From Gilliamella mensalis (GTDB lineage: Bacteria; Pseudomonadota; Gammaproteobacteria; Enterobacterales; Orbaceae): a stretch of DNA of 64,000 nt. Of this stretch, positions 28,566-38,642 are shown one piece after another; position 1 is the first letter of the stretch; every line of letters starts with the position of its first letter. The stretch lies in assembly GCF_900103085.1 (NCBI RefSeq), contig NZ_FMWR01000002.1, forward strand, positions 1-64,000. The letters run 5' to 3'. The notes below the pieces were generated by a model. The model did no database searches. It saw only the letters and a program-made list of their open reading frames with translations, and was not told the DNA's origin. A program made the position numbers and the translations under genes.

Positions 28566-28758
28566 AGCAAATTTAGAATATTTTTTATAAAATTTATACA
28601 GCAAGATCAGCAAGTATTTAAAGCTTAACTAGCGTTAAAAATAAAGATGATCGCAATTCAATTAATTACTACTCAATGTTGTTTTAATAAAACTTGCAAG
28701 ATGACAAATCAGCTTTTATCTATTATATTAGCGTCTTTATTTTGTTAGGTTTGCTAAC

Positions 28759-28795
28759 CGTGGTTCGTAACCCATCCCACGTAAAAAAACTAGGA
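28759..28795 (+). promoter_or_regulatory. preQ1-I type riboswitch before queD-queE
   Basis: A 5-bp stem CGTGG/CCACG at 28759-28763 and 28777-28781 closes a loop TTCGTAACCCATC. The A-rich tail TAAAAAAACTAGGA follows and merges with the Shine-Dalgarno, 8 nt before the queD ATG. This is the compact preQ1-I layout: hairpin, A-run, then a sequence that pairs back to the loop. Here loop UUC can pair with GGA of the ribosome site and UA with UA of ACUA, forming the pseudoknot that would hide the site when ligand binds. A near-identical element precedes queF. Confidence 0.85.
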
Positions 28796-28802
28796 ATACA
28801 AC

Positions 28803-29225
28803 ATGTTCAAAATAGCCAAAGAGTTTCAATTTGATGCTTGTCATATGTTAGATGGGCACAATAAAAAGTGTCACAATCTGCATGGTCATACTTATCGCTT
28901 ATTAGTCGAAATTAGCGGTGATCTTATCGATACTGGTTCGAGTCAAGACATGGTCATGGATTATGCTGATCTAAAAATGATAGTTAAACAGCATATTATC
29001 GATCCACTGGATCACGCTTATCTTTACAACCAAAATAACCCAAATGAGTGCCGTATAGCCACATTACTGCAAGAAATGGATCGCAAAATCTTCGCCTTTC
29101 CATGCCGAACTACTGCCGAAGCAATGAGCAAATTTATATTTGATCGCCTGTCGCAATATTTGCCTATTTCGATGATCAAATTATGGGAAACGCCAACTTC
29201 GTATTGTGAATATCATCGGAGCTAA
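28803..29225 (+). CDS. queD: 6-carboxy-5,6,7,8-tetrahydropterin synthase QueD
   Basis: A 140-residue PTPS-fold enzyme converting 7,8-dihydroneopterin triphosphate to carboxy-tetrahydropterin, an early step of queuosine synthesis. Zinc ligands are H14, H27 and H29 and the catalytic cysteine is C23, in KKCHNLHGHTY. The C-terminal LWETPTSYCEYH is typical. It has a preQ1-type riboswitch leader and is followed 2 nt later by queE. Confidence 0.95.
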   Translation: MFKIAKEFQFDACHMLDGHNKKCHNLHGHTYRLLVEISGDLIDTGSSQDMVMDYADLKMIVKQHIIDPLDHAYLYNQNNPNECRIATLLQEMDRKIFAFPCRTTAEAMSKFIFDRLSQYLPISMIKLWETPTSYCEYHRS

Positions 29226-29227
29226 AA

Positions 29228-29842
29228 ATGATCGAATTTCGCATCGTTGAAATCTTCGAATCTTTACAGGGCGAAGGTTATAATACTGGCATGCCTGCTG
29301 TTTTTATCCGTTTTGCTGGGTGCAATTTAAATTGTGCTTGGTGTGATACTAATTTCCGCCAATTTACCCGGTTTACGTTAGATACGCTGCTTGCTAAAGT
29401 GAGTGAATATAACAGCAAAAACATTATTATTACTGGCGGCGAACCCACTATGGTTAAAACATTACCTCAATTGCTTGTACCATTAAAAAATGCGGGTTAT
29501 TTTATTGCCATTGAAAGTAATGGACTTGGCAAAGTTGATCCGCTTATAGATTATATAGCTCTTAGCCCTAAGTTTTGTTATCAGTCACGCTATCAAAAAA
29601 TAGTACAACCGACTGCCAATGAAGTGCGGATTGTTGCCGAAAATCATGCTGATTTTCTTGATTTTTGCCAATACATCGAAACCCATATTCAAGCAAAACG
29701 CTATTATCTTTCGCCATGCGAAAAAGATGGTGAGTTTAATATATTTGATACGATTAAACTATTAGGAAAAATCAATAAAAATCGATGGGATAATAAGTGG
29801 TTGTTGAGTATACAAAGCCATAAATTTGCGGATATTGAGTAA
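29228..29842 (+). CDS. queE: 7-carboxy-7-deazaguanine synthase QueE (radical SAM)
   Basis: A 204-residue radical SAM enzyme that contracts the pterin ring of the QueD product to 7-carboxy-7-deazaguanine. The [4Fe-4S] cysteines are C32, C36 and C39 in FAGCNLNCAWCDTNF, and the SAM-binding ITGGEPTM is present. It is co-transcribed with queD. The product goes to QueC, encoded about 31 kb away in the second queuosine locus. Confidence 0.95.
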   Translation: MIEFRIVEIFESLQGEGYNTGMPAVFIRFAGCNLNCAWCDTNFRQFTRFTLDTLLAKVSEYNSKNIIITGGEPTMVKTLPQLLVPLKNAGYFIAIESNGLGKVDPLIDYIALSPKFCYQSRYQKIVQPTANEVRIVAENHADFLDFCQYIETHIQAKRYYLSPCEKDGEFNIFDTIKLLGKINKNRWDNKWLLSIQSHKFADIE

Positions 29843-30077
29843 TGTTTTGTTGTTGCTTTTGGGTGAGGTAGTTTCTGACAATTTACTTTTTGATGCAAAA
29901 AAAAATCACCTCTACGAAAAAAGTATAGATAAATTTTTATGTTTGCCATGCTAACCTTACTCGGTGGGTGGCACAGTTCGACCTTGAATAAATGACAATA
30001 TTAACCTTTAAGAATGATAAAAACCGGTATATTTCTGTGTAAAAATACTTAGATAATATATTGATTTATTTTTACAC

Positions 30078-30848
30078 TCACTCAAACCAGATCATTGATG
30101 CCATTCTGCCGGTTCTCTTTTCGTGCCGATAAGAAAAGAACTTATCTTGTTCAGTATAAGTACAATAATCACCACCAAAAATCTGTGTTATTCCCATCGC
30201 TTGTAAGCGTTGTTTAGCAATTAAATAGAGGTTGGCTAGATATTTTTGTTCAGTTGGATTGATTAATTTAAATGCTTCTTGTGCTTTTCGATCGACTTTT
30301 TCAAATTGCTGTTTAACTTCAAGACCAACTTCGAATTTTTTGGCACTGATTGCCGGCCCCATCCAAGCGATGATATTTGATGGTGAGCTTGAAAATTTTT
30401 TGATAGTTTCTTCTAATATGCCGTTACATAATCCTCGCCAACCGGCATGAGCAGCGGCAACTTCATCGCCTGTTTTTGTGCAAAAGAGTATTGGCATGCA
30501 ATCTGCGGTTAGTACCACGCAGACTTGCTTTGGTTGATTGGTATATGAAGCATCAGCTTCAAAAGTTTGATAGGAATTGGTATTGCTGCTGGGTGCTTGT
30601 AAGGCAATTTGTGATATATCTAATGCTATAGTGCTATGGGTTTGCACTAACCAATACGGTTCGCTTGGTATTTGTTCGACTTGAGTGATTCGACGACGAT
30701 TTTCAGCAATATGCTCTAGATTATCACCGGTTCGATCACCCATATTTAAACTCGCAAATGGCGCTAAACTGACGCCACCTGTTCGTGTTGAGGTAAACGC
30801 ATGTATGCTTTTGGGTGCTGTCCAATATGGGTAAATCGATTTAATCAT
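30078..30848 (-). CDS. yfiH: YfiH/PgeF-family purine nucleoside phosphorylase / peptidoglycan editing factor
   Basis: A 256-residue LACC1/YfiH-family enzyme (DUF152). Conserved blocks are STRTGGVSLAPFASLNMG, VLTADCMPILFC and AAAHAGWRGLCNG, giving the Cys and His zinc site. Family members act on purine nucleosides, and E. coli PgeF helps keep aberrant amino acids out of wall precursors. I take the ATG at 30848 with GGTGA upstream rather than an in-frame TTG four codons earlier. It lies 5 nt after rluD, the same pairing as in E. coli. Confidence 0.92.
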   Translation of the reverse strand: MIKSIYPYWTAPKSIHAFTSTRTGGVSLAPFASLNMGDRTGDNLEHIAENRRRITQVEQIPSEPYWLVQTHSTIALDISQIALQAPSSNTNSYQTFEADASYTNQPKQVCVVLTADCMPILFCTKTGDEVAAAHAGWRGLCNGILEETIKKFSSSPSNIIAWMGPAISAKKFEVGLEVKQQFEKVDRKAQEAFKLINPTEQKYLANLYLIAKQRLQAMGITQIFGGDYCTYTEQDKFFSYRHEKRTGRMASMIWFE

Positions 30849-30853
30849 ATTTA

Positions 30854-31828
30854 TCACCAATCTAATTCATCTTTATGCTGTTGAGTATCTTCTTGTAAAG
30901 CTTGGATTAAATTTTGCATATCTTCAGGAATAGGCGCATTCCATTGCATTAGTTCACCTGTAATAGGGTGATACAAGCGTAACATGGTAGCGTGTAATGC
31001 TTGCCGATCAAAGTCGCGTAAGATTTGAATAAAAGATTCGCTAGCTCCTTTCGGCGGTCTTGGTCGCCCACCATAGAGTGGATCACCAATTAATGGGTGG
31101 GCAATATGTGCCATATGTACGCGAATTTGGTGAGTTCTCCCTGTTTCTAGACGTAAGCGCAAGCGAGTATGTAGACGGTACTTTTCCATTACTCGATAAT
31201 GAGTGACTGCTGGTTTTCCCGTTGGGAATACGGCCATATGGGTGCGTTTAGTTGGATGGCGTGTAATAGGCTGATCAACCGTGCCACCTGCAGTAATAAT
31301 ACCCATCACAACCGCTTCATATTCACGCGTAATTTCACGCAGTTGGAGTGATTCAACCAAATGGGTTTGGGCTGTAATCGTTTTTGCGACAACCATTAAA
31401 CCCGTTGTATCTTTATCTAGACGATGCACAATACCTGCGCGAGGTACGCGCGCTATGTCAGGATAGTAGTGTAATAAGGCATTTAATACCGTACCATTAG
31501 GATTACCGGCACCGGGATGCACGACTAAATTGCGAGGTTTGTTGATCACTAAAATATCGTCATCTTCATAAACAATATCGAGATTTATATCTTCGGGTTG
31601 GTGATAGGTTTCCTCTTCAATTTCGGCATTAATAGTTATTTTTTCGCCACCAAGCACTCTTTCTTTGGGCTTGTTGATGATGACGTTGTTGACAGTAACT
31701 TTATTATTCACTATCCAATCCTTTATTCTTGATCGTGAATAATCAGGAAAAAGCACTGATAGTGCTTGATCCAAACGCATCCCTAATTGGCTTTGTTCAA
31801 TTTCAGTTGTTAATTTTAACGTGTGCAT
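30854..31828 (-). CDS. rluD: 23S rRNA pseudouridine(1911/1915/1917) synthase RluD
   Basis: A 324-residue pseudouridine synthase of the RluA family. An N-terminal S4 RNA-binding domain (about residues 15-75) precedes the catalytic domain, with D138 in HRLDKDTTGLMVVAKT. It modifies helix 69 of 23S rRNA and is important for ribosome assembly. The divergent bamD start lies 92 nt away. Confidence 0.96.
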   Translation of the reverse strand: MHTLKLTTEIEQSQLGMRLDQALSVLFPDYSRSRIKDWIVNNKVTVNNVIINKPKERVLGGEKITINAEIEEETYHQPEDINLDIVYEDDDILVINKPRNLVVHPGAGNPNGTVLNALLHYYPDIARVPRAGIVHRLDKDTTGLMVVAKTITAQTHLVESLQLREITREYEAVVMGIITAGGTVDQPITRHPTKRTHMAVFPTGKPAVTHYRVMEKYRLHTRLRLRLETGRTHQIRVHMAHIAHPLIGDPLYGGRPRPPKGASESFIQILRDFDRQALHATMLRLYHPITGELMQWNAPIPEDMQNLIQALQEDTQQHKDELDW

Positions 31829-31920
31829 GTGTCATTTATCTATTTTAAGCTGTTTTGTTTTAGAGTATTATATACCAATCATCGCTTTTTATGTTTAATT
31901 ATATTTGGATTGAAAACTGA

Positions 31921-32715
31921 ATGAAATTACGCTTACACTCTTTGTTAGCTATCGCTTTAAGTGGCATGCTAATTGGCTGTACATCTTCTAAGCCCAATGT
32001 TGAAAATGTGCCCGAAATTGAACTCTATAACAAAGCGAAAACAGAGCTTGAAAAAGGTAATATTAAATCCAGTATTTCTGTATTGGAGACTATAGACAAA
32101 AATTATCCTTTTGGTCCTTATTCTCAACAAGTACAACTTGATTTGATTTATGCTTACTACAAATCAGCCGATTTACCGTTAGCAATTGCATCAATTGATC
32201 GGTTTTTAAAATTGAATCCAACACATCCAAATATTGATTGGGTTATCTATATGCGTGGTATTTCGAATATGGCGCAAGATGACAATATGATCCAAGGTTG
32301 GTTTAATGTTGATCGTTCAGATCGTGATGCTGACTATGCGGCAGCCGCGTTCAAAGACTTTACTTATTTAGTATCCAGTTTTCCAACCAGTCACTATGCA
32401 GCTGATGCGCAAAAACGCCTTGTTTTTTTGAAAAATAGATTGGCTCGCTATCAGTTAAAAGTCGCGCAGTTCTATACAAAACGTGGGGCTTATGTGGCAG
32501 TAATTAATCGTGTGACAGATATGCTAGTTGCATTCCCTGATACCGATTCAACTAAAGAAGCATTACTTTTAATGCGTAATGCCTATAACGAATTAGGCTT
32601 AGTCAATGAGACCCAAAAAGTCGATCAGCTAATTCAAGCAAACCTCCAAAACATGCCCAAAGAAGAGCAACGTTCGTTCTTATCATCTTTTACTAGCATT
32701 TTTAATGGTGGTTAG
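31921..32715 (+). CDS. bamD: Outer-membrane assembly lipoprotein BamD
   Basis: A 264-residue lipoprotein with lipobox LIGC (lipidated Cys20) and five TPR-like helical pairs, beginning ELYNKAKTELEKGNIKSSIS. It is the essential lipoprotein of the Bam complex, recruiting beta-barrel substrates to BamA. It is slightly longer than E. coli BamD (245), with the extra residues at the C-terminus. It is divergent from rluD, as in E. coli. Confidence 0.95.
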   Translation: MKLRLHSLLAIALSGMLIGCTSSKPNVENVPEIELYNKAKTELEKGNIKSSISVLETIDKNYPFGPYSQQVQLDLIYAYYKSADLPLAIASIDRFLKLNPTHPNIDWVIYMRGISNMAQDDNMIQGWFNVDRSDRDADYAAAAFKDFTYLVSSFPTSHYAADAQKRLVFLKNRLARYQLKVAQFYTKRGAYVAVINRVTDMLVAFPDTDSTKEALLLMRNAYNELGLVNETQKVDQLIQANLQNMPKEEQRSFLSSFTSIFNGG

Positions 32716-32763
32716 GTTGTTTTAGATTTGAATTTCAATTATTAATAATTCTGCATAATATTA

Positions 32764-32793
32764 ATTGCCATTTAAGTTTGATTAAATGGCAAT
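32764..32793. terminator. Hairpin after bamD
   Basis: A perfect 12-bp stem (ATTGCCATTTAA / TTAAATGGCAAT) with a 6-nt loop sits 48 nt past the stop. No T-run follows, so the strength is uncertain. Confidence 0.6.
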
Positions 32794-33002
32794 ATAGTGG
32801 ATAAAATTTTTGAAAAAGAGTCATATAAAATAACCCAAGCATAATGGTTGTTTTTTTTAAGTAGATCTATAAACATAATACTATAGTCCCATAACACTCT
32901 TGTACCACCAATAATAAGGCAGACAAGCATTTTTAACAATTGTGCTAGCACTCATTTTTTTCTTTCAGTTATTACCCTACTTCGCCATTGTTCCAATGAT
33001 TC

Positions 33003-33158
33003 TTGAATAATGTTATTGTGGCGAAAAACATCGTACTGTTTTGCGCCAATAATCGTATAGGGAAGAGTGCTATTTGGAATTCAAATGGAACACTGTTAGC
33101 TAAAGTTTTAGAAAATGTTGATTCCATTGTTGTAGGTATTAGAGAAAACAATATGTGA
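33003..33158 (+). pseudogene. C-terminal relic of a carbon-nitrogen hydrolase (nitrilase) family gene
   Basis: An open stretch of 51 codons bounded by an upstream in-frame TGA and a final TGA. It reads ...NIVLFCANNRIGKSAIWNSN, then NGTLLAKVLENVDSIVVGI. This is the end of the nitrilase fold, where a 'vv.aNr.G...GsaI.dp.G.lla.a...e.ivvadI' pattern is standard. The catalytic Glu-Lys-Cys part is missing, the upstream 200 nt show no matching frame, and there is no start or ribosome site. I read it as a decayed gene. Confidence 0.55.
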
Positions 33159-33300
33159 AATACAAAAATTATTATCTAATACTCTATAGTCATATTTTAA
33201 ACTAACTCTTGATTCACATATCGTTTGTAAAACGTGTCAATAACCAATACAATTAGCAACATATTTTTATTAGCAATAATAGATAGGACATTAACTCGTC

Positions 33301-35883
33301 ATGCAAGAACAATACCGCCCAGATGAAATTGAAGCCACTGTGCAAAAACACTGGCAAGAAAATAAAACCTTTCACGTTACCGAAGATCCATCAAAAGAAA
33401 AATATTACTGCTTATCGATGCTACCTTACCCGTCTGGGCGTTTGCATCTTGGTCATGTTCGCAACTACACCATTGGCGATACCATTTCACGTTACCAACG
33501 CTTAAATGGTAAAAATGTATTGCAACCAATTGGTTGGGATGCGTTTGGCTTACCTGCTGAAGGGGCTGCTGTTAAAAATAATACTGCACCTGCAAAATGG
33601 ACATACGAAAATATTGCCTATATGAAAAAGCAATTGCAGCTTTTAGGATTCGGTTATGATTGGGATCGCGAAGTAACAACTTGCCGTCCAGAATATTATA
33701 AATGGGAACAATGGTTTTTTACCAAGTTATACGAAAAAGGCCTAGTTTATAAAAAAACATCTGCAGTTAACTGGTGTCCAAATGACCAAACCGTACTTGC
33801 TAATGAACAAGTGGTTGAAGGTTGCTGTTGGCGTTGTAGTACACCCGTTGAGCGCAAAGAGATCCCACAGTGGTTTATTAAAATCACCGAATATGCCGAA
33901 GAGCTACTTAATGATTTAGATATCTTAGAAGACTGGCCAGAGCAAGTTAAAACTATGCAACGTAACTGGATCGGTCGTTCTGAAGGGGTTGAGTTTGATT
34001 TTGCTGTTGAAAATTATGCCAATAAATTACGCGTTTATACAACGCGCCCTGATACTTTAATGGGAGTGAGCTTTGTCTCAGTTGCCGCAGAACATCCACT
34101 TGCACAATTAGCTGCAAAAAATGATGCAAAAATTGCCGAGTTTGTTGCCGAATGTAAAAACACCAAAACTGCCGAAGCCGATATGGCAACCATGGAAAAG
34201 AAAGGCATTGCAACTGGTTTTTATGCTATCCATCCGTTAACAGGCAAGAAAGTCCCTGTTTGGATTGCTAACTTTGTCTTAATTGAATATGGCACTGGCG
34301 CAGTCATGGCCGTGCCAGGGCACGATGAGCGCGATTATGAGTTTGCCTCAAAATACAATTTACCAATTAATCCTGTTATTTTAACTCAAGACGGCAATGC
34401 ACCAGACTTGTCTGAAAAAGCGTATACTGAGCATGGTAAATTATTTAATTCTGGCGAGTTTGATGGTCTTGATTTTAATCAAGCCTTTAATGCCGTTGCC
34501 GATAAGTTAATTGCCTTAGGTATTGGTAAACGCAAAGTCAATTACCGTTTACGTGATTGGGGTGTATCACGCCAACGTTACTGGGGTGCGCCGATCCCAA
34601 TGGTGACACTTGAAGATGGTACTACCATACCGACACCTGAAGATCAGTTGCCGGTTATTTTGCCAGAAAACGTCGAAATGAACGGTATCACTAGTCCAAT
34701 TAAGGCCGATCCTAACTGGGCAAAAACCACGGTGAACGACCAGCCTGCTCTGCGTGAAACCGATACATTTGATACCTTTATGGAGTCATCTTGGTATTAT
34801 GCTCGTTATACTTGTCCACACTATGACAAAGGGATGTTAGACGAAAAAGCTGCTAATTATTGGTTGCCTGTCGATCAATATGTCGGTGGTATTGAACATG
34901 CGATTATGCATTTACTTTATTTTAGATTTTTCCATAAATTAATGCGTGATTTTGGTTTAGTATCATCAGATGAACCAGCAAAACGCTTACTATGCCAAGG
35001 CATGGTGCTAGCAGACGCATTTTATTATACCAGCCCAACCAATGAACGGATTTGGGTATCACCAACTGAAGTGACCATTGAACGGGACGAAAAAGGTCGC
35101 ATTGCTAAGGCTATTGACAGTCATGGCAATGAGCTTGTTCATGCTGGTATGACTAAAATGTCAAAATCGAAGAATAATGGTATCGACCCGCAAGAAATGG
35201 TTGAAAAATATGGTGCCGATACTGTTCGATTGTTTATGATGTTTGCTTCGCCAGCGGATATGACATTGGAATGGCAAGAGTCTGGTGTTGAAGGCGCTAA
35301 CCGATTTATTAAACGTGTGTGGCGTTTAGTTTATGAACATGCTCAAAAAGGTCAAACCACTCAGCTTGATGTTACAGCCTTAGATAGTGAACAAAAATCA
35401 TTACGCCGTGAGCTACATAAAACCATTGCAAAAGTGAGTGATGATATTGGACGTCGCCAAACGTTTAACACCGCTATTGCCGCTGTGATGGAGTTTATGA
35501 ATCGCTTACAAAAAGCGCCACAAGAAACCGAGCAAGATCGTGCTCTCATGAGTGAAGCATTAAATGCGATTGTGCGTTTGCTTTACCCTATGATGCCACA
35601 CGCTTGTTTTGTTATGTGGCAAGCTTTAGGCCATAGCGAATCGATTGATAACACAACTTGGCCTGTTGCTGACCAATCAGCAATGATTGAGGACGAAAAA
35701 CTTATTGTTGTGCAAATCAATGGTAAAGTCCGCGGTAAATTTACAGTGCCAGCTAATGCTGATCAAGATTTTGTTGTATCGCAAGCTAAACAAGAGCCTA
35801 ATATCCAAAAATATTTGAACGATGTTACTATCCGTAAAGTAATTTACGTTCCAGGTAAATTGCTAAACCTTGTTGTTGGTTAA
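33301..35883 (+). CDS. leuS: Leucyl-tRNA synthetase
   Basis: An 860-residue class I synthetase, the same length as E. coli LeuS. The HIGH motif lies in [17 protein letters not shown] and the KMSKS motif in [14 protein letters not shown]. The CP1 editing domain ([20 protein letters not shown]) is present. It heads leuS-lptE-holA-nadD as in E. coli. Confidence 0.98.
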   Translation: MQEQYRPDEIEATVQKHWQENKTFHVTEDPSKEKYYCLSMLPYPSGRLHLGHVRNYTIGDTISRYQRLNGKNVLQPIGWDAFGLPAEGAAVKNNTAPAKWTYENIAYMKKQLQLLGFGYDWDREVTTCRPEYYKWEQWFFTKLYEKGLVYKKTSAVNWCPNDQTVLANEQVVEGCCWRCSTPVERKEIPQWFIKITEYAEELLNDLDILEDWPEQVKTMQRNWIGRSEGVEFDFAVENYANKLRVYTTRPDTLMGVSFVSVAAEHPLAQLAAKNDAKIAEFVAECKNTKTAEADMATMEKKGIATGFYAIHPLTGKKVPVWIANFVLIEYGTGAVMAVPGHDERDYEFASKYNLPINPVILTQDGNAPDLSEKAYTEHGKLFNSGEFDGLDFNQAFNAVADKLIALGIGKRKVNYRLRDWGVSRQRYWGAPIPMVTLEDGTTIPTPEDQLPVILPENVEMNGITSPIKADPNWAKTTVNDQPALRETDTFDTFMESSWYYARYTCPHYDKGMLDEKAANYWLPVDQYVGGIEHAIMHLLYFRFFHKLMRDFGLVSSDEPAKRLLCQGMVLADAFYYTSPTNERIWVSPTEVTIERDEKGRIAKAIDSHGNELVHAGMTKMSKSKNNGIDPQEMVEKYGADTVRLFMMFASPADMTLEWQESGVEGANRFIKRVWRLVYEHAQKGQTTQLDVTALDSEQKSLRRELHKTIAKVSDDIGRRQTFNTAIAAVMEFMNRLQKAPQETEQDRALMSEALNAIVRLLYPMMPHACFVMWQALGHSESIDNTTWPVADQSAMIEDEKLIVVQINGKVRGKFTVPANADQDFVVSQAKQEPNIQKYLNDVTIRKVIYVPGKLLNLVVG

Positions 35884-35918
35884 TATTGTTTAATTACTAA
35901 ATTTAGGCGGTTATAGAT

Positions 35919-36413
35919 ATGAAAAAATATTTAGCATTAATCATGTTACTAACAATATCCTTAACAGGATGCGGTTTTCACTTGCAGCATGAAACAGAGG
36001 TGCCTAAGCGATTTAAAACGATGTCTTATATAAGTTATGATCCTTATGGCAGATTATCTCGCAATATTAAAGAGTTATTGCATGATAATAAAGTGACCTT
36101 AACCGCTAATAATGCTACAAGCTCGGTGCCATCGTTAAGAATGCTAAGTGAAAATCTAAGCCGCAATACTATTTCGATTTATCAAGATGGTAAAGCGGCC
36201 GAATATCAATTGGTGTTAACCGTTGAAGCACAAGTTGTTATTGCTGGTGAACAGACCTATCCAATTAGTGTACGTGTATTTAGAACATTTTTTGATAATC
36301 CATCTGAAGCATTAGCCAAAACGGTTGAGCAAGACTTAATTGAAAATGAGATGATCAAACAAGCCGCTAAACAAGTCATCCGTAAATTAAAATCAATTGA
36401 TACGGAAAATTAA
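35919..36413 (+). CDS. lptE: LPS-assembly lipoprotein LptE
   Basis: A 164-residue outer-membrane lipoprotein (formerly RlpB) with lipobox LTGC (Cys18) and the characteristic GFHLQ just after it. It plugs the LptD barrel and helps insert LPS. It is 35 nt after leuS and 7 nt before holA. Confidence 0.93.
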   Translation: MKKYLALIMLLTISLTGCGFHLQHETEVPKRFKTMSYISYDPYGRLSRNIKELLHDNKVTLTANNATSSVPSLRMLSENLSRNTISIYQDGKAAEYQLVLTVEAQVVIAGEQTYPISVRVFRTFFDNPSEALAKTVEQDLIENEMIKQAAKQVIRKLKSIDTEN

Positions 36414-36420
36414 CGTTGTC

Positions 36421-37425
36421 ATGATTAAAATTAGTGCCGATCAAATTAGCCATAAATTAGGATCACCCTATTATTTGATTTTAGGAAGTGATCCTTATTT
36501 ACAACATTATGTCCAAACTGAGTTACGAAAGGCCTTCACTCATGCGGGATTTGATGAGCAACTTACGTTTGTCATTGATAATCAAACCGATTGGATCGCC
36601 ATTTTTGATAGCTGTCAAGCGATGAATCTATTTTCTAGCAATACTTTGATTTTACTTGATTTTGGAGAAGGTGCATTAAATACAGCTATCACCGCCAAAC
36701 TCAATACGTTAAGCGAAGTTTTAACGCCCGATATTGCGCTGATAATTAGCCTTAATAAAATCACAAAATCACAAGAAAATGCCGCTTGGTATAAGGCACT
36801 ATCAGATAAGCTTGTGGTTGTTAACTGTGTTACACCTGATACATTACAGTTACCGCAATGGATTAAAAATCATTTGCTGCAACAACAAATAACCATTGAT
36901 GCAAAAGCGATTGAACTACTTTGCTATTATTATGAAGGTAATTTATTGGCGTTAACACAAATTATTGCGCAGCTAAAATTGTTGTATCCCAATCAGAGCA
37001 TTTCGTATGATGAAGTCGAAACTAATATTAATGATTCAGCAATATTTACGCCCTATCATTGGACTGATGCAATGATTGCCAACAAAACCAAGCGAGCAAT
37101 TCACATTTTACAACAGTTGAAAATAAATGAATTTGAACCGTTAATTTTATTGCGGATCATTCAACGTGAGTTAATATTACTCATCAATTTAAAAAAAAGG
37201 TTGCAACAAAAATCATTAAAACAAGTTTTTGATGAATATAATATTTGGCAAAATAAAAGGTCAATTTATTCTAATTATCTAAACTGTTGCGAGCTCAAAA
37301 GCCTGTTTAATTTATTAGCCAAGCTTACTGAAATCGAAATTAGTTTAAAGCATGATAATCAAGCACAAATATGGGATGCTATGTTTAGTTTATCGATGCA
37401 GTTTATGGGATTAGATAAATGTTAA
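36421..37425 (+). CDS. holA: DNA polymerase III delta subunit
   Basis: A 334-residue clamp-loader subunit that opens the beta sliding clamp. The N-terminal region SPYYLILGSDPYLQHYVQTELRKAF and the middle LLCYYYEGNLLALTQIIAQL are typical of HolA. I start at 36421: an upstream in-frame start overlaps lptE and adds eight non-family residues. It overlaps the nadD start by 7 nt. Confidence 0.94.
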   Translation: MIKISADQISHKLGSPYYLILGSDPYLQHYVQTELRKAFTHAGFDEQLTFVIDNQTDWIAIFDSCQAMNLFSSNTLILLDFGEGALNTAITAKLNTLSEVLTPDIALIISLNKITKSQENAAWYKALSDKLVVVNCVTPDTLQLPQWIKNHLLQQQITIDAKAIELLCYYYEGNLLALTQIIAQLKLLYPNQSISYDEVETNINDSAIFTPYHWTDAMIANKTKRAIHILQQLKINEFEPLILLRIIQRELILLINLKKRLQQKSLKQVFDEYNIWQNKRSIYSNYLNCCELKSLFNLLAKLTEIEISLKHDNQAQIWDAMFSLSMQFMGLDKC

Positions 37426-38072
37426 CTGCATTATTAGGGGGAACGTTTGATCCGATCCATTATGGACACCTTCGCCCTGCTATTTCATTAGCTAACGAAG
37501 TTGGGTTAAAGCAAATTAGTTTATTGCCTAATCATATTCCACCCCATAAACCACAACCCGAAGCAAGTACTAAGCAACGTTTGGCGATGATTAAATTAGC
37601 TATTGAAGATTTGCCGTTATTTGCATTAGATGTAAGAGAGCTTTTATCTAAAGTATCAACCCGCCCTTCATATACCATCGAAACTCTTCAAGCATGGCGA
37701 CAAGAAAATGGGAATAGTGAAGGATTAGCATTTATTATGGGTCAAGATTCATTATTGAGTTTACCAACGTGGCATAAATGGAAAACATTACTTAATTACT
37801 GCCACTTGCTAATTTGCCGTAGGCCCGGTTATGCTGAGAATACTGATAATATTGAACTAAAACAATGGATTGATGAACATCAAACCCAAAACGTTCAAGA
37901 TTTACATGATTTACCGCAAGGACATATCTTTTTTGCGCACACCCCACTTGAAGATATTTCAGCGACTGAAATCAGGCTAAATATTAACAATCAAGCCAGT
38001 TGTAAAAATTTGTTGCCGCCCAAAGTATGGCATTATATTCAACAGCAAGGACTTTATCGTGCAAAGAAATAG
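37419..38072 (+). CDS. nadD: Nicotinate-mononucleotide adenylyltransferase
   Basis: A 217-residue nucleotidyltransferase forming deamido-NAD from NaMN and ATP. The HxGH-type motif is GGTFDPIHYGHLRPA (H14 and H17), and the late ISATEIRLNI matches the ISSTxIR motif. It overlaps the end of holA. The rsfS/rlmH genes that follow in many relatives are absent; infA is next. Confidence 0.95.
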   Translation: MLTALLGGTFDPIHYGHLRPAISLANEVGLKQISLLPNHIPPHKPQPEASTKQRLAMIKLAIEDLPLFALDVRELLSKVSTRPSYTIETLQAWRQENGNSEGLAFIMGQDSLLSLPTWHKWKTLLNYCHLLICRRPGYAENTDNIELKQWIDEHQTQNVQDLHDLPQGHIFFAHTPLEDISATEIRLNINNQASCKNLLPPKVWHYIQQQGLYRAKK

Positions 38073-38289
38073 TAGAAAGGACTTTACATCTGACAGTTTT
38101 TTCGGCATTATTTCGCCGCTGTGTTTATATATTCTAAATTCAGTTTTTTTATGTTTATACTTAACTTTGCTTAGTCATCTAATAAAAGCATCAACTAGAT
38201 GGTAAAAGCTTGTTATCGTTTTGCCGTTAAGCACTTAACCAGCAAAATAGATAGTCAGTTGAGTATATTTAATTTGTATTTATTATTAA

Positions 38290-38517
<228 letters not shown>

Positions 38518-38543
38518 TATCGTTATCAAAATAAACTATTTAA

Positions 38544-38561
38544 AGCTATTATTAAATAGCT
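38544..38561 (+). terminator. Probable infA terminator
   Basis: The stem AGCTATT/AATAGCT with a 4-nt loop is followed by a T/C-rich tail ending in six T. It is AT-rich and hence weak, but correctly placed 27 nt past the stop. Confidence 0.5.
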
Positions 38562-38591
38562 GTTTATTTCTCTCTTTTTTAATAAAAAAAC

Positions 38592-38611
38592 CCGTCGACC
38601 ATCGTCGACGG
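38592..38611 (-). terminator. Rho-independent terminator of lysP
   Basis: The GC-rich stem CCGTCGAC/GTCGACGG with a 4-nt loop is followed on the minus strand by a G and a run of seven T. It lies 32 nt after the lysP stop. Confidence 0.88.
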
Positions 38612-38642
38612 AAAAGGGAGGAAGTTAAAGCAAACTAGCGAA

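Larger units (their letters stand above)
32716..33300. other. Gene-poor region between bamD and leuS
   Basis: Contains a hairpin at 32764-32793, a short inverted repeat TTCGCCA/TGGCGAA (32981-33025) and a nitrilase-family relic at 33003-33158. The remaining sequence shows no coding frame and probably includes the leuS promoter. Confidence 0.5.

Noticed and set aside
32981-33025. Inverted repeat TTCGCCA/TGGCGAA as a terminator
   Set aside because: The loop is 31 nt and no T-run follows; it partly overlaps the nitrilase relic and is probably coincidental.
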